Shown piece after piece: positions 25,525 through 33,306 of a stretch of DNA of 64,000 nucleotides; position 1 is the stretch's first letter; each line of letters opens with the position of its first letter. Made by a program: the position numbers and the translations under genes. The stretch is from Desulfocarbo indianensis. GTDB taxonomy: Bacteria; Desulfobacterota; Desulfarculia; Desulfarculales; Desulfarculaceae. The DNA lies in the NCBI GenBank assembly GCA_001184205.1, contig LBMP01000002.1, positions 271,444-335,443 of the forward strand. Direction: 5' to 3'. Below the pieces are notes generated by a model that was not told where the DNA came from, ran no database searches, and saw only the letters and a list, made by a program, of their open reading frames with translations.

Positions 25525-26520
25525 TTAGGCCGGCGCTAATCCGTAATGTTCCACCGTGGCCGCCAGCCGGTGTCCGGCCAACTGCAAGGCGCGCTCCTCC
25601 TCCTCGTCCAGGTGGCGTTCGCTGTGGCCGGCAAAGGCCCATACGCCCATGAGGCGTCGCCAGGCCAGCAAGGGAACCCCCACAAAGGCATTATATCCCC
25701 GTATGGGCTCATCTGGCGAGATCAGGTACGATTTTCCTCGCAGGGGCCTGAGCCGCGAGTGGGTCAGCGGCCTGACCTCCCTGATGACCCAGCCCACCAG
25801 GCCCTGGCTCACCGGAAAGGCCCGGCCCCGCAGGGTGCTCAGGGAAGGACCCTGCACCGCCTCCACCACGTATTGCTTGCGGCCGGGCAGGAGCAGGCAG
25901 AGGAAGGCCATGGGCAGGCCGCAATAGCGGCGGGCCGCGTCCAGGACCTCCGCGTAGAATTCGCGGGGGTCGTTAAAGGCCAGGGCCGCGTTCTCCACGT
26001 CGTATAAAAGGTCCAGGGTGCGGCCGTAGAGGGCCTCCCTGGTGCAGGTCTCCTGCTGCAAGACCAAATTGCCCAGGAAGCGGGCAAAGTCGCGCACCAC
26101 TTTTTTCTCGCGTTCGCCGAAGATGGAGCGGGCCTTGCTGTCCACCACCAGGACGCCCATCTCGCCGATGGGCACCGCCAGAAAGGCCTTGATGCCTTCG
26201 TCCTCGCGGTAGAGTCTGGTGGCGGTGGCGCCTTGCTGGTAGCGGTCCACGTCCACCGGCACCAGGTGCTTGGCCACGTAGCCCACCACGCCCTCGCCCA
26301 CCTTGATGGGTTCGTCCGAGCGGAAGGAGCGGCTCAGGGTGTGCCAGGCCACCACCCGCAAGGTATCCGTGCCGCGGTCGCGCAGGAAAAGCGCGGCGGT
26401 GAAGGCCTCGGTCAGATCGGCCAAGAGCTCCACGGCTTGACGGAGGTCTTTCCGCGACCCCAAGGACGCCGCGCCCGGCAGGCGTTCTCCGTCAACAGCA
26501 ATCGCTGCGGAAGTTGGCAT
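25525..26520 (-). CDS. GAF-domain protein
   Basis: A 331-residue protein that seems to consist of two GAF-like modules. The first has VGEGVVGYVAKHLVPVDVDRYQQG and FLAVPIGEMGVLVVDSKARSIFGEREKKVVRDFARFL; the second has FPVSQGLVGWVIREVRPLTHSRL and AFVGVPLLAWRRLMGVWAFAG. No output domain (kinase, GGDEF, HTH) follows, so it is a stand-alone sensor or adaptor. ATG 26520 was chosen; longer open frame upstream reads through another gene. It overlaps the 3' end of the DUF6485-like gene by 29 bp and lies just upstream of mreB. Confidence 0.8.
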   Translation of the reverse strand: MPTSAAIAVDGERLPGAASLGSRKDLRQAVELLADLTEAFTAALFLRDRGTDTLRVVAWHTLSRSFRSDEPIKVGEGVVGYVAKHLVPVDVDRYQQGATATRLYREDEGIKAFLAVPIGEMGVLVVDSKARSIFGEREKKVVRDFARFLGNLVLQQETCTREALYGRTLDLLYDVENAALAFNDPREFYAEVLDAARRYCGLPMAFLCLLLPGRKQYVVEAVQGPSLSTLRGRAFPVSQGLVGWVIREVRPLTHSRLRPLRGKSYLISPDEPIRGYNAFVGVPLLAWRRLMGVWAFAGHSERHLDEEEERALQLAGHRLAATVEHYGLAPA

Positions 26521-26689
26521 AGGATCTATCGTATGTGCGCTCCCCCTGGGCGGTGAAAAAACAGCCAGGAATCTGGCGCATTTTGCGGTGATAGGCCACG
26601 CATTGGCAGCACAGTCCCTTTTTGGGGCAATCATAGGTGCAGGAACAGTCCGCCAGATTATGTTTGATATTAGGGCAGGCTTCTTTCAT
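26492..26689 (-). CDS. DUF6485-like small Cys-rich protein
   Basis: A 65-residue protein resembling DUF6485: CPNIKHNLADCSCTYDCPKKGLCCQC, then RQIPGCFF. Nine Cys in a compact pattern suggest metal or iron-sulfur binding. ATG 26689 places the first Cys five residues in, as in homologues I recall; GTG 26707 would add six residues and cannot be excluded. It overlaps the GAF gene start by 29 bp. Confidence 0.75.
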   Translation of the reverse strand: MKEACPNIKHNLADCSCTYDCPKKGLCCQCVAYHRKMRQIPGCFFTAQGERTYDRSYANFRSDCC

Positions 26690-26872
26690 TTTGCCTAAAT
26701 CGCTCACAGCTCGCTCTCTTTTGTCCGGCCCGGCGGGGCCAATAATGGCTGTGCTTGTGGATAAAGCGCCAAGTGCACTGTATATAGGATTAATAGGGGT
26801 GTCAACCACTAAATAATGGGGTTTACGCCGCCAAGCCCCATGGCTTGGGGGTGCGGCCCGTCTGGAGCGAAC

Positions 26873-27694
26873 ATGCCCGAATTGCCCGAGGTGGAATGCG
26901 TGCGCCGGACCCTGGAGCCGGCGGTGATCGACCGGCGCGTGAGCCGGGTTTTGGTGAGCAAGCCCAAGCTGGCCCGCCCCACGCCGGCGGCCCTGGCCGA
27001 GGGCCTGCGCGGCCACGTCATAACCGCGACCAGCCGCCACGGCAAGCTGCTCATCCTGCACCTGGACGGGGGCGGGTATTGGGCCATTCATCTGGGCATG
27101 ACCGGCCAGGTGATAACCGCGCCGCAAAGGCCGAAGGCGGATCACATCCACATCACCGTGAGCTTCAGCGACAAGGGGCCCAAGCTCTATTACCGCGACG
27201 TTCGCCAATTCGGCTTCATGGCCCATTGCCAAGACCGGGCGGCCCTGGAGGCCGGCCCCCTGGCCAACTTCGGGCCGGACGCCCTGGGCTTGGGTCTGGA
27301 TGATTTCCTGAGAGGCCTGGGCCGCCGCACCGCCCCCCTGAAAAGCCTGCTCCTGGACCAGCGCATCCTGGCCGGGGTGGGCAACATCTACGCCGACGAG
27401 GCCCTGCACCGGGCCGGCTTGTCTCCCACGGCCAGGCCTGCGGACCTCGCCCCGGAAAAGCTGGCAAACCTGCACGCGGCCATCCAGGAGACCCTGGCCG
27501 AGGCCCTGGCCAAGGGCGGCTCCAGCGTGCGCAATTTCGTGGACGCCCGGGGCAGGGCGGGAACCTTTCAGCACGCCCACCGGGTTTATCAACGCACGGG
27601 CCATGCCTGCCCCCGCTGCGGGGGAACCATCCAGCGGACCGTGCTGGGGGGGCGCTCCACCCACTTCTGCCCGGATTGCCAATTGGAGAAATGA
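26873..27694 (+). CDS. mutM: Formamidopyrimidine-DNA glycosylase
   Basis: A 273-residue base-excision repair glycosylase and AP lyase that removes oxidised purines. It begins MPELPEVE, where Pro2 is the Schiff-base nucleophile and Glu3 is catalytic. Also visible are SRHGKLLILHL, the H2TH region LKSLLLDQRILAGVGNIYADEALHRAGL, and the C-terminal zinc finger CPRCGG...CPDC. The start was set at the conserved MPELPEVE; 19 upstream residues are excluded, and GGAG precedes it. Confidence 0.97.
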   Translation: MPELPEVECVRRTLEPAVIDRRVSRVLVSKPKLARPTPAALAEGLRGHVITATSRHGKLLILHLDGGGYWAIHLGMTGQVITAPQRPKADHIHITVSFSDKGPKLYYRDVRQFGFMAHCQDRAALEAGPLANFGPDALGLGLDDFLRGLGRRTAPLKSLLLDQRILAGVGNIYADEALHRAGLSPTARPADLAPEKLANLHAAIQETLAEALAKGGSSVRNFVDARGRAGTFQHAHRVYQRTGHACPRCGGTIQRTVLGGRSTHFCPDCQLEK

Positions 27695-27755
27695 TATCCC
27701 CCGGCGTGAAGGTTACGGAGATAACATATTGATATTCAAGCCAGCTCATGGCAAC

Positions 27756-27773
27756 GCCCGGCAAATGCCGGGC
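27756..27773. repeat. GCCCGGC hairpin after mutM
   Basis: A perfect 7-bp stem GCCCGGC-AAAT-GCCGGGC in the 170-bp gap between mutM and the triple-repeat gene, with no T run. The rest of the gap shows no gene. Confidence 0.5.
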
Positions 27774-27864
27774 CGGCGGGGAGGATGGTGAAGGCCCTTG
27801 CCGCGCGGCCCGCTAAAGCCGACAATAAAAGTAATGAATAACCGGTCCGGCCAAGGAGCGTTTC

Positions 27865-28164
27865 ATGAGCGAGAAGCAATCCGGCCAGGGAGCCTGGCTG
27901 AAGGTTTTCTGCCCCAACGCCCGCTGTCTCAGCCAGGCGGAGGTGGCCCAGTTGCCGCCGGAAAAGCTGAGCGAGACCCAAGGGTCCGGCAAGGAGGGGC
28001 TCTGGTTGGAGCTTTTCTGCCCGGAGGGAGCCTGCGCCAGCGGTCCCCAGAAGTTCTGGACCGTGGAGCAAGCCACCGGCCAAGGTGGCGAAAAGGGGCT
28101 CTGGCTCAAGCTATTTTGCCCGGAGGGCTCCTGCCAGCTCAGCGAGCCCACGGACGAAGCCTAG
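27865..28164 (+). CDS. Small protein with three W-L-x-x-F-C-P-x3-C repeats
   Basis: A 99-residue protein that I do not recognise. A motif repeats three times: GAWLKVFCPNARC (residues 9-21), GLWLELFCPEGAC (45-57) and GLWLKLFCPEGSC (78-90). Each contains a C-x4-C pair, six Cys in total and no others. Linkers are polar and rich in Gly, Ser, Glu and Gln; there is no signal peptide. ATG 27865 follows AAGGAG with 7-nt spacing, a strong translation signal. The layout suggests three small metal- or disulfide-binding units; function unknown. Confidence 0.82.
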   Translation: MSEKQSGQGAWLKVFCPNARCLSQAEVAQLPPEKLSETQGSGKEGLWLELFCPEGACASGPQKFWTVEQATGQGGEKGLWLKLFCPEGSCQLSEPTDEA

Positions 28165-28411
28165 GATAGCTATTTGAACCGCCCGGAAGCGGGCCGCCCT
28201 GGGGCCGCCGGGCGGCTGCGAAATTGGCAGAGCGGTTCGCTTTCGCCTCTCCTCCCGATAGGGCGGGGCCCGGCCCGCCCTGGGGCCCGAACCACCCGAA
28301 AACAGAGGTATCCCCGCCATGAGCGCCCGGCGGCGCCGGGCCGGGCTCCCTGCGCCTTGACCCACGCAAACCCCTGGGGTAGATTACGGAATCCTAAGTA
28401 CGGGGAGAATC

Positions 28412-29410
28412 GTGGCGCAGGTCATCAATCACAGCTCCGCCGAAATACTGGAATCCCGGGCAGCCTGGGAGTTGCTGGAGGCCTATGCCTTCGTGGCCGA
28501 CGCCTGGCCCGGCTGGGAAGCGGAAGAGGCCGCCAAGGAGGTCCTGGAAGCGCTGCCCGCCGAGGGCGCGGCCTGGGCGCTTTTGGACGGCGGCGGCTGG
28601 CAATGGCTGGCGGTCTACGCCCCCCTCGAGTTCGACAGCCACCTTTTCGGCAGGCCCATGGCCAAGCTGTGGCCCCTGGCCCATCGCCAGGCCTGGCCCG
28701 AGCCCGAGGCCCTGGCCCAGGGCAGGCAGCTCCTTACCCAAGTCAAGGAGGCCGCCGCCGAGGGAGGCGTGCAGTGCCTGGTGGCGCGGGCGCCGGGCCG
28801 GGATTTCCTGGCCGCCCAGGCCCTGGAGTCTTGCGGTTTCCGGCTGATGGACGCGAGCGTGGAATGGCTGGCCGCCTTGGACAACCTGCCCAAGCGGGGC
28901 CAACTGCCCGCGGGCGTGGGCATCCGCACCTGGCGGCCCGGCGATGAGGAAGCCCTGCAAAGCCTCACCGCCGAGGCCATGTGCCGCCTGGAGCACTATG
29001 CCGACCGCTTCGCCATGGACCCGCGCCTGCGGTTCAACTGCGGCGAAATGTACCGCCGCTGGGTGGCCAACAGCCTGGCGGGCGAGCAATCCGACCAGGT
29101 GCTGGCGCTAACCCAGGATGACGAGCCGGCCGGGCTGATTACGCTGAAGCTGCCCGCCGGCCACGGCCCGGCGGCCGGCTGCGGCTGGGTGGTGATCAAC
29201 GCCATCTCGCCGGCGCTGCGGGGCAGGGGCCTTTACCACGAGCTTTTGCTGCGGGGCCTGGAATGGCTTTTCAAGCATGGCGCCAAGGCCGCCAGGGTGC
29301 GCACCAAACTCAGCCAGCAAGCGGTCATCCGGGCCTGGTCCCGCCTGGGCGCGCGCCAGGTCTGTTCCGATTTCACTTTTCATCTTTGGCTGGACCAGGA
29401 CGCTGGCTAA
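28412..29410 (+). CDS. GNAT-family N-acetyltransferase
   Basis: A 332-residue protein. The N-terminal ~150 residues are weakly conserved and include an EFDSHLFGRPMAKL segment that recalls WecD/FemAB-like sugar N-acetyltransferases. The C-terminal GNAT domain has AGLITLKLP, VVINAISPALRGRGLYHELLLRGLEWLFKHG (acetyl-CoA loop R-G-R-G) and a final strand near RVRTKLSQQAVIRAWSRLGAR. GTG 28412 is preceded by GGGGAG. It ends 31 bp before the epimerase gene; together they suggest modification of a nucleotide sugar (inference). Confidence 0.82.
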   Translation: MAQVINHSSAEILESRAAWELLEAYAFVADAWPGWEAEEAAKEVLEALPAEGAAWALLDGGGWQWLAVYAPLEFDSHLFGRPMAKLWPLAHRQAWPEPEALAQGRQLLTQVKEAAAEGGVQCLVARAPGRDFLAAQALESCGFRLMDASVEWLAALDNLPKRGQLPAGVGIRTWRPGDEEALQSLTAEAMCRLEHYADRFAMDPRLRFNCGEMYRRWVANSLAGEQSDQVLALTQDDEPAGLITLKLPAGHGPAAGCGWVVINAISPALRGRGLYHELLLRGLEWLFKHGAKAARVRTKLSQQAVIRAWSRLGARQVCSDFTFHLWLDQDAG

Positions 29411-29441
29411 ACCCAGGGCGGCCCGGCGGGGAGCGGAGATA

Positions 29442-30401
29442 ATGAAGCGTGTTTTAGTCACCGGCGGCGCCGGCTCCATCGGCTCCTATGTGTGCGAGGT
29501 GCTCATAAGGCGGGGCCACGAGGTGGTGGCCCTGGACAACGGCCCCTCGCTCAAGGTGGAGCATCTCTTCGACACGGGCCGCTTCAAGTTCGTGCAGGAT
29601 TCGGTGCTCATCCCCGAGGTGGTGGAGCGCCTGGTGGACCAGTGCGACACCGTGATCCATCTGGCGGCCATCGCCGACCCCAAGCGCTACGTCAACGAGC
29701 CCCTCAACGTGCTCAACGTGAACCTGAAGGGCTCGCTCTATCTCCTGGATTTCTGCGCCCGCCAGAAAAAGCGCTTCGTTTTCGCCTCCACCAGCGAGGT
29801 GCTGGGCAAGAATCCCAACGTGCCCTGGAACGAGGAGGCGGACCGGCTCTTGGGACCGCCCTCCATCAACCGCTGGTGCTATTCCACGGGCAAGGCCCTG
29901 ATCGAGCACTACTGCTACGCCTACGGCCAGCAGGAGGACATGCCCTTCGTCATCATGCGCTTTTTCAACGTCTACGGCCCCCGCTGCGACGACCTGGGCC
30001 AGGGACGGGTCATCCCCATTTTCCTGGAAAAGCTCCTGCGCGGCCAGCCTCTCATCGTGCACGGCGACGGCGCCCAGACCCGCTGCTTCACCTTCATCGA
30101 GGACGCCACGGAGGCGGTGGTGGAGCTGGCCCTCAACAACGCGGCCCTGGGGCTTTGCTTCAATATCGGCTCCGACCGGGAGACCAGCATCCTGGAATTG
30201 GCCAAAGCCATGAAAAAGGCGGGCGGCTTCAAGAACCCCGTCGAGTTCAAACCGCATTTGGAAGTCTTCGGCAAGAGCTACGAAGACATACCGCGGCGCA
30301 TTCCCGACGTGAGCCGCATCAAGCAGGTGATCGGCTGGGAGGCCACCACCAGCCTGGAAGACGGCCTGAAAAAGACCATCGATTTCTACCGCCAGCCCTA
30401 G
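29442..30401 (+). CDS. NAD-dependent sugar epimerase/dehydratase
   Basis: A 319-residue extended short-chain dehydrogenase. The Rossmann motif GGAGSIGSY lies near residue 8, VIHLAAIADPKRYVNEPL follows, and the catalytic pair is in CYSTGKALIEHY (Y-x3-K, near residue 148). FFNVYGPRCDDLGQGRVIPIF and TRCFTFIEDATEAVVELAL are typical of UDP-glucose 4-epimerase-like and dTDP-glucose dehydratase-like enzymes. The exact reaction cannot be fixed. ATG 29442 with CGGAG upstream. It follows the GNAT gene closely. Confidence 0.88.
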   Translation: MKRVLVTGGAGSIGSYVCEVLIRRGHEVVALDNGPSLKVEHLFDTGRFKFVQDSVLIPEVVERLVDQCDTVIHLAAIADPKRYVNEPLNVLNVNLKGSLYLLDFCARQKKRFVFASTSEVLGKNPNVPWNEEADRLLGPPSINRWCYSTGKALIEHYCYAYGQQEDMPFVIMRFFNVYGPRCDDLGQGRVIPIFLEKLLRGQPLIVHGDGAQTRCFTFIEDATEAVVELALNNAALGLCFNIGSDRETSILELAKAMKKAGGFKNPVEFKPHLEVFGKSYEDIPRRIPDVSRIKQVIGWEATTSLEDGLKKTIDFYRQP

Positions 30402-30411
30402 GGGCGGCGTC

Positions 30412-30454
30412 GTCATAAGACAAGGCCCGGCACCCCCAAGGGGAGGCCGGGCCT
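30412..30454. repeat. Hairpin copy 1 of a flanking repeat pair
   Basis: GTCATAAGACAAGGCCCGG followed by a hairpin (AGGCCCGGC 30423-30431 with GCCGGGCCT 30446-30454, inner CCCC/GGGG). It ends right where the palindromic element begins and closely resembles the hairpin at 30594-30640. It may also end the epimerase transcript, though no T run follows. Confidence 0.65.
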
Positions 30455-30579
30455 CAGGCTGCTGATAAAACCCCATCTGCGTCGTTGCTGCGGAAAAGGC
30501 TGAAACTCACGTAGATCCAACTACGCTTCGTTCCAGCCTTTTCCTCGCGCCTAGCATCCGGGGCTTTCTGAGCAGCCTG
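30455..30579. repeat. 125-bp imperfect palindromic intergenic element
   Basis: Outer arms begin CAGGCTGCT and end AGCAGCCTG; the inner arm GGAAAAGGCTGAAACTCACGTAG (abbreviated: 30492-30514) is matched by CTACG...CAGCCTTTTCC (30521-30544). The whole could fold into one long interrupted hairpin. It contains no ORF. From memory it resembles a recurrent noncoding repeat seen between genes in several deltaproteobacterial genomes; that needs a search. Confidence 0.7.
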
Positions 30580-30593
30580 GTCAGCTTGGCTTT

Positions 30594-30640
30594 GTCATCA
30601 AGTAAAGGCCCGGATCCCCAAAGGGGAGGCCGGGCCTTTT
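30594..30640 (-). terminator. Hairpin copy 2; likely terminator of the DM9 gene
   Basis: GTCATCAAGTAAAGGCCCGG followed by a hairpin with 10-bp arms (AAAGGCCCGG 30604-30613, CCGGGCCTTT 30630-30639). It lies 24 bp past the DM9 stop on the minus strand, followed there by TTTACTT; it could work in both directions. Confidence 0.6.
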
Positions 30641-30663
30641 GGCTTTTAGCGGCGCTGCCGGGC

Positions 30664-31635
30664 CTAATCGCTCACCAGCACCTCGTAGGAATCCAGAGCA
30701 AATTCCTGGCCTCCCCAGCCGATGTTGCAGCGGCCCTGCCAGGTCTTGCCCGGATGCAACCCATCCCTGAAATTGGCCCGGCACACGCACTGGCTCTGCT
30801 GGCCGCGCCGGCCGGCCTCCACGCAGCGCCGGTTTCCGGCCCGGTCTTTGGGCAGCCAGGCCAGGCCTTGCCGCACCACCAGCACGTCATAGTTGTCCAC
30901 GGCCACTTCCCGGCCTCCCCAGCCGAGGTGGCATTTGCCCGCGTACAGCTTGCCGGGATGAACCCCGTCGCGGTAATTGGCTCGGCAAACGAACATCTCG
31001 CCCTGGTTGCTGTAGCCGCCCCCCACGGCTCCGGCCGGGATCTCTCCCGGTCGGGCCCGCTGCCAACTGGCGCCGTAGGCCGTCAGCACCTGGTAATCGT
31101 CCACCGCCACTTCCCGGCCTCCCCAGCCGAGGCGGCATTTGCGGTTGAGTATCTTGCCCACGTGCATGCCGTCCTGATAATAGGCGCGGCACACGTAAAG
31201 ATCGCCGGCCGGGCAGCGTCCGGCCAATACCGCGCCCTTGGGATAGCCCTGGCCATGGCGCACCCAGCGCGCCTGGCTGCGCGGCCCCACCAGCACCTCG
31301 TAGTCGTCCAGGGCGATTTCCTGGCCGCCCCAGCCGATGTTGCAGCGGCGGTTGACCACCTTGCCGGCGTGGAACCCGTCCTGGTGAAAGGCGCGGCACA
31401 CGTAAAGCGGCTGGCCTTGGGCCCTGCCGCCCACCACGGCTCCGGAGGGAATCTGCCCGCCGGAAAACCTCACCCAGCGCGCGCCCAGGTTCTGGATGGC
31501 CTGCGGGCGCGCCTGGTTCTGGCCGTTGCGCCAGTGGTCATCCTGCAGGGACCAGGGCGCGTCCGATTGGGCCAGGGCCGGAGCCCAGGCAAAACAAATG
31601 AGCGCGAGCAACGTGATCAAGGCCGCATGCTTCAT
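30664..31635 (-). CDS. Exported DM9-repeat (DUF3421) protein
   Basis: A 323-residue protein with an N-terminal signal peptide (cleavage probably after ALA at residue 22). Four DM9-type repeats of about 67 residues occupy residues 53-116, 123-184, 191-252 and 259-321. Their shared pattern is W-x...PxGAVxGG, LYVCRAxxxDGxHxGK, C-x-(I/L)GWGG(Q/R)E and YEVL. The fourth repeat lacks the PxGAVxGG part and has extra Cys. DM9 modules are known in insects and molluscs, where some bind mannose; here a periplasmic or extracellular sugar-binding role is inference. It is monocistronic. Confidence 0.88.
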   Translation of the reverse strand: MKHAALITLLALICFAWAPALAQSDAPWSLQDDHWRNGQNQARPQAIQNLGARWVRFSGGQIPSGAVVGGRAQGQPLYVCRAFHQDGFHAGKVVNRRCNIGWGGQEIALDDYEVLVGPRSQARWVRHGQGYPKGAVLAGRCPAGDLYVCRAYYQDGMHVGKILNRKCRLGWGGREVAVDDYQVLTAYGASWQRARPGEIPAGAVGGGYSNQGEMFVCRANYRDGVHPGKLYAGKCHLGWGGREVAVDNYDVLVVRQGLAWLPKDRAGNRRCVEAGRRGQQSQCVCRANFRDGLHPGKTWQGRCNIGWGGQEFALDSYEVLVSD

Positions 31636-31870
31636 AGCGGATTCTCCGTCCAGGGGGTTAGCCTTGTCTTCGCATTCTAGAATGTCGAGACCCTATAGGG
31701 AAGCCGGCGGTTTGTAAAGATGGAGCGAAATTTTTGCTTCCGGCAGGGGAAACTGAGCGCAATCAGGAGGGGAAATGCTGTTTTTTGCGGGGATAGCCCT
31801 GGTTTTGGGGCTGGCAAGGCCCGTTTATAGGCTCTTTAGGCGTGAATACGCCGAACCGGCCGCGGGCCTT

Positions 31871-32602
31871 TCACAGGCCTTGCTCGGCGTCTTTTTCAGT
31901 GGCCTTGGCCGGCGGCTGTTGCCCGGGGTCGCCCGGCGGCTCCACCAGATTCAGAAAGGAAGCGCCATCCACCACCTTGCCCTGGTCCAGGCGTATGACG
32001 CGGTCGGCCAGGAAGCGCACCTCCCGCATGGAGTGGCTCACGTAGAGGATGGGCAGGTCCAGCTTTTGGGGGAGTTTGGCCAGGAAAGGCAATACCTCGT
32101 CCTTGCGCGCCTGGTCCAGGGAGGCCAGGGGCTCGTCCATGAGCAAGAGGCGCGGGCCGGCCAGCAGGGCCCGGCCCACCGCCACCCGCTGCTTCTCGCC
32201 TCCCGAGAGATTGGCGGGCCGCCTTTTCAAGAGATGCGAGATGCCCATGAGGTCCACCACCTCCTCCAGGGAGAGCAGGCGGCGTTCCGGCGGCGAAAGC
32301 CGCATGCCGTACAGCAGATTGGACCTCACGGAAAGATGGGGGAAGAGCCGCCCGTCCTGAAATACATAGCCCACGCCACGCTTTTCCGGCGGCAGGTCCA
32401 CGCCCCGGACCGAGTCGAAAAGCGTCTTGTCCCCCAGGGCGATGCGGCCCCCGTCCGGCTTCAGCAGACCGGCCACGATGTTGACCAGGGTGGTCTTGCC
32501 CGCGCCCGAGGGACCGAAAAGCGCGGTCACTCCGCGGGGGGCCTGGAAGCCGGCTTCCAAGGCCAATCCCCCCAAGCGTTTTTTCACCGCCACTTGCAAC
32601 AC
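31871..32602 (-). CDS. modC: Molybdate ABC transporter ATPase (short ModC)
   Basis: A 243-residue ABC ATPase. Walker A is GPSGAGKTT near residue 32, the Q-loop is YVFQDGRLFPHLSV, the signature is NLSGGEKQRVAVGRALL, and Walker B is LLLMDEPLASLD with SHSMREV as the H-loop. It would energise oxyanion import through ModB. It ends about 100 residues short of classical ModC and lacks the C-terminal Mop/TOBE molybdate-binding domain; the tail is Pro/Lys/Glu-rich. GTG 32602 lies 5 bp after the modB stop with AAAGGG upstream. Confidence 0.9.
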   Translation of the reverse strand: MLQVAVKKRLGGLALEAGFQAPRGVTALFGPSGAGKTTLVNIVAGLLKPDGGRIALGDKTLFDSVRGVDLPPEKRGVGYVFQDGRLFPHLSVRSNLLYGMRLSPPERRLLSLEEVVDLMGISHLLKRRPANLSGGEKQRVAVGRALLAGPRLLLMDEPLASLDQARKDEVLPFLAKLPQKLDLPILYVSHSMREVRFLADRVIRLDQGKVVDGASFLNLVEPPGDPGQQPPAKATEKDAEQGL

Positions 32603-32607
32603 GGCGC

Positions 32608-33306
32608 TTACCCTTTCAGATGTTTTTCCAAGCGGCGGGAAAGCAGCTCGGAAGCCAACAGGGCCGCCAGGGAGACCAGGACGGCGATCACGCAAAGCCG
32701 GAACGCCCCGCTTTCGCCCCCCGGCGTCTGCACCAGGGAATAGAGGGCCAGGGGCAGGGTGCGGGTCTGGCCGGGGATATTGGAGACAAAGGTTATGGTG
32801 GCGCCGAATTCGCCCAGGCTGCGGGCGAAGGCCAGCACCGCGCCGGTGAGCAGGCCGGGCAGGATGAGGGGCAGGGAAACCGTGCAGAATACCCTGACCG
32901 GCCCCGCCCCCAGGGTGCGGGCGGCCTGCTCCAGACCCCGGTCCAGGCTTTCCACGGAAAGCCGCGCCGCCCTGACCATGAGGGGAAAGGACATCACCGC
33001 CGCCGCCACCGCCGCGCCCTTCCAATTGAAGGCCACGGTGATGCCCAGGTTATCGTGGAGCCAGGCCCCCAGAACGCCCTTGCGCCCCAGGAAAACCAGG
33101 AGCAGGTAGCCGGTCACCACCGGCGGCAGCACCAGGGGCAGGTGGATCAGGCCGTCCAGCAGGGCCTTGCCTGGAAAGCGGCCCCGGCCCAAGGCCCAGG
33201 CGGCGGCCAGGCCCAAGGGCAGGCTGCCGGCCACCGACCAGGCCGAGACCTTGAGGCTGAGCCACAGGGCCTCGCTTTCCAGGGGTGATAATACGAAAAA
33301 GGGCAC
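32608..33306 (-). CDS. modB: Molybdate ABC transporter permease
   Basis: A 232-residue inner-membrane permease with about five membrane segments. PLVLPPVVTGYLLLVFLG and the EAA loop EQAARTLGAGPVRVFCTVSLPLILPGLLTG, followed by LAFARSLGEFGATI, are typical of ModB/CysT-type permeases. It starts at GTG 33306, whose G is the last base of the modA stop codon, with GTGGAG just upstream. Confidence 0.92.
   Translation of the reverse strand: MPFFVLSPLESEALWLSLKVSAWSVAGSLPLGLAAAWALGRGRFPGKALLDGLIHLPLVLPPVVTGYLLLVFLGRKGVLGAWLHDNLGITVAFNWKGAAVAAAVMSFPLMVRAARLSVESLDRGLEQAARTLGAGPVRVFCTVSLPLILPGLLTGAVLAFARSLGEFGATITFVSNIPGQTRTLPLALYSLVQTPGGESGAFRLCVIAVLVSLAALLASELLSRRLEKHLKG

Noticed and set aside
30586-31680. 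A 364-residue plus-strand frame opposite the DM9 gene
   Set aside because: It mirrors the repeats of the DM9 gene and has no signal or domain; the minus strand carries a signal peptide and four DM9 units.
31775-32743. A plus-strand frame beginning with a hydrophobic segment and a strong AGGAGG
   Set aside because: The RBS is good but after about 32 residues the frame runs antisense through modC and loses protein-like composition. It could be a remnant of a small membrane gene, but not enough is left to call.
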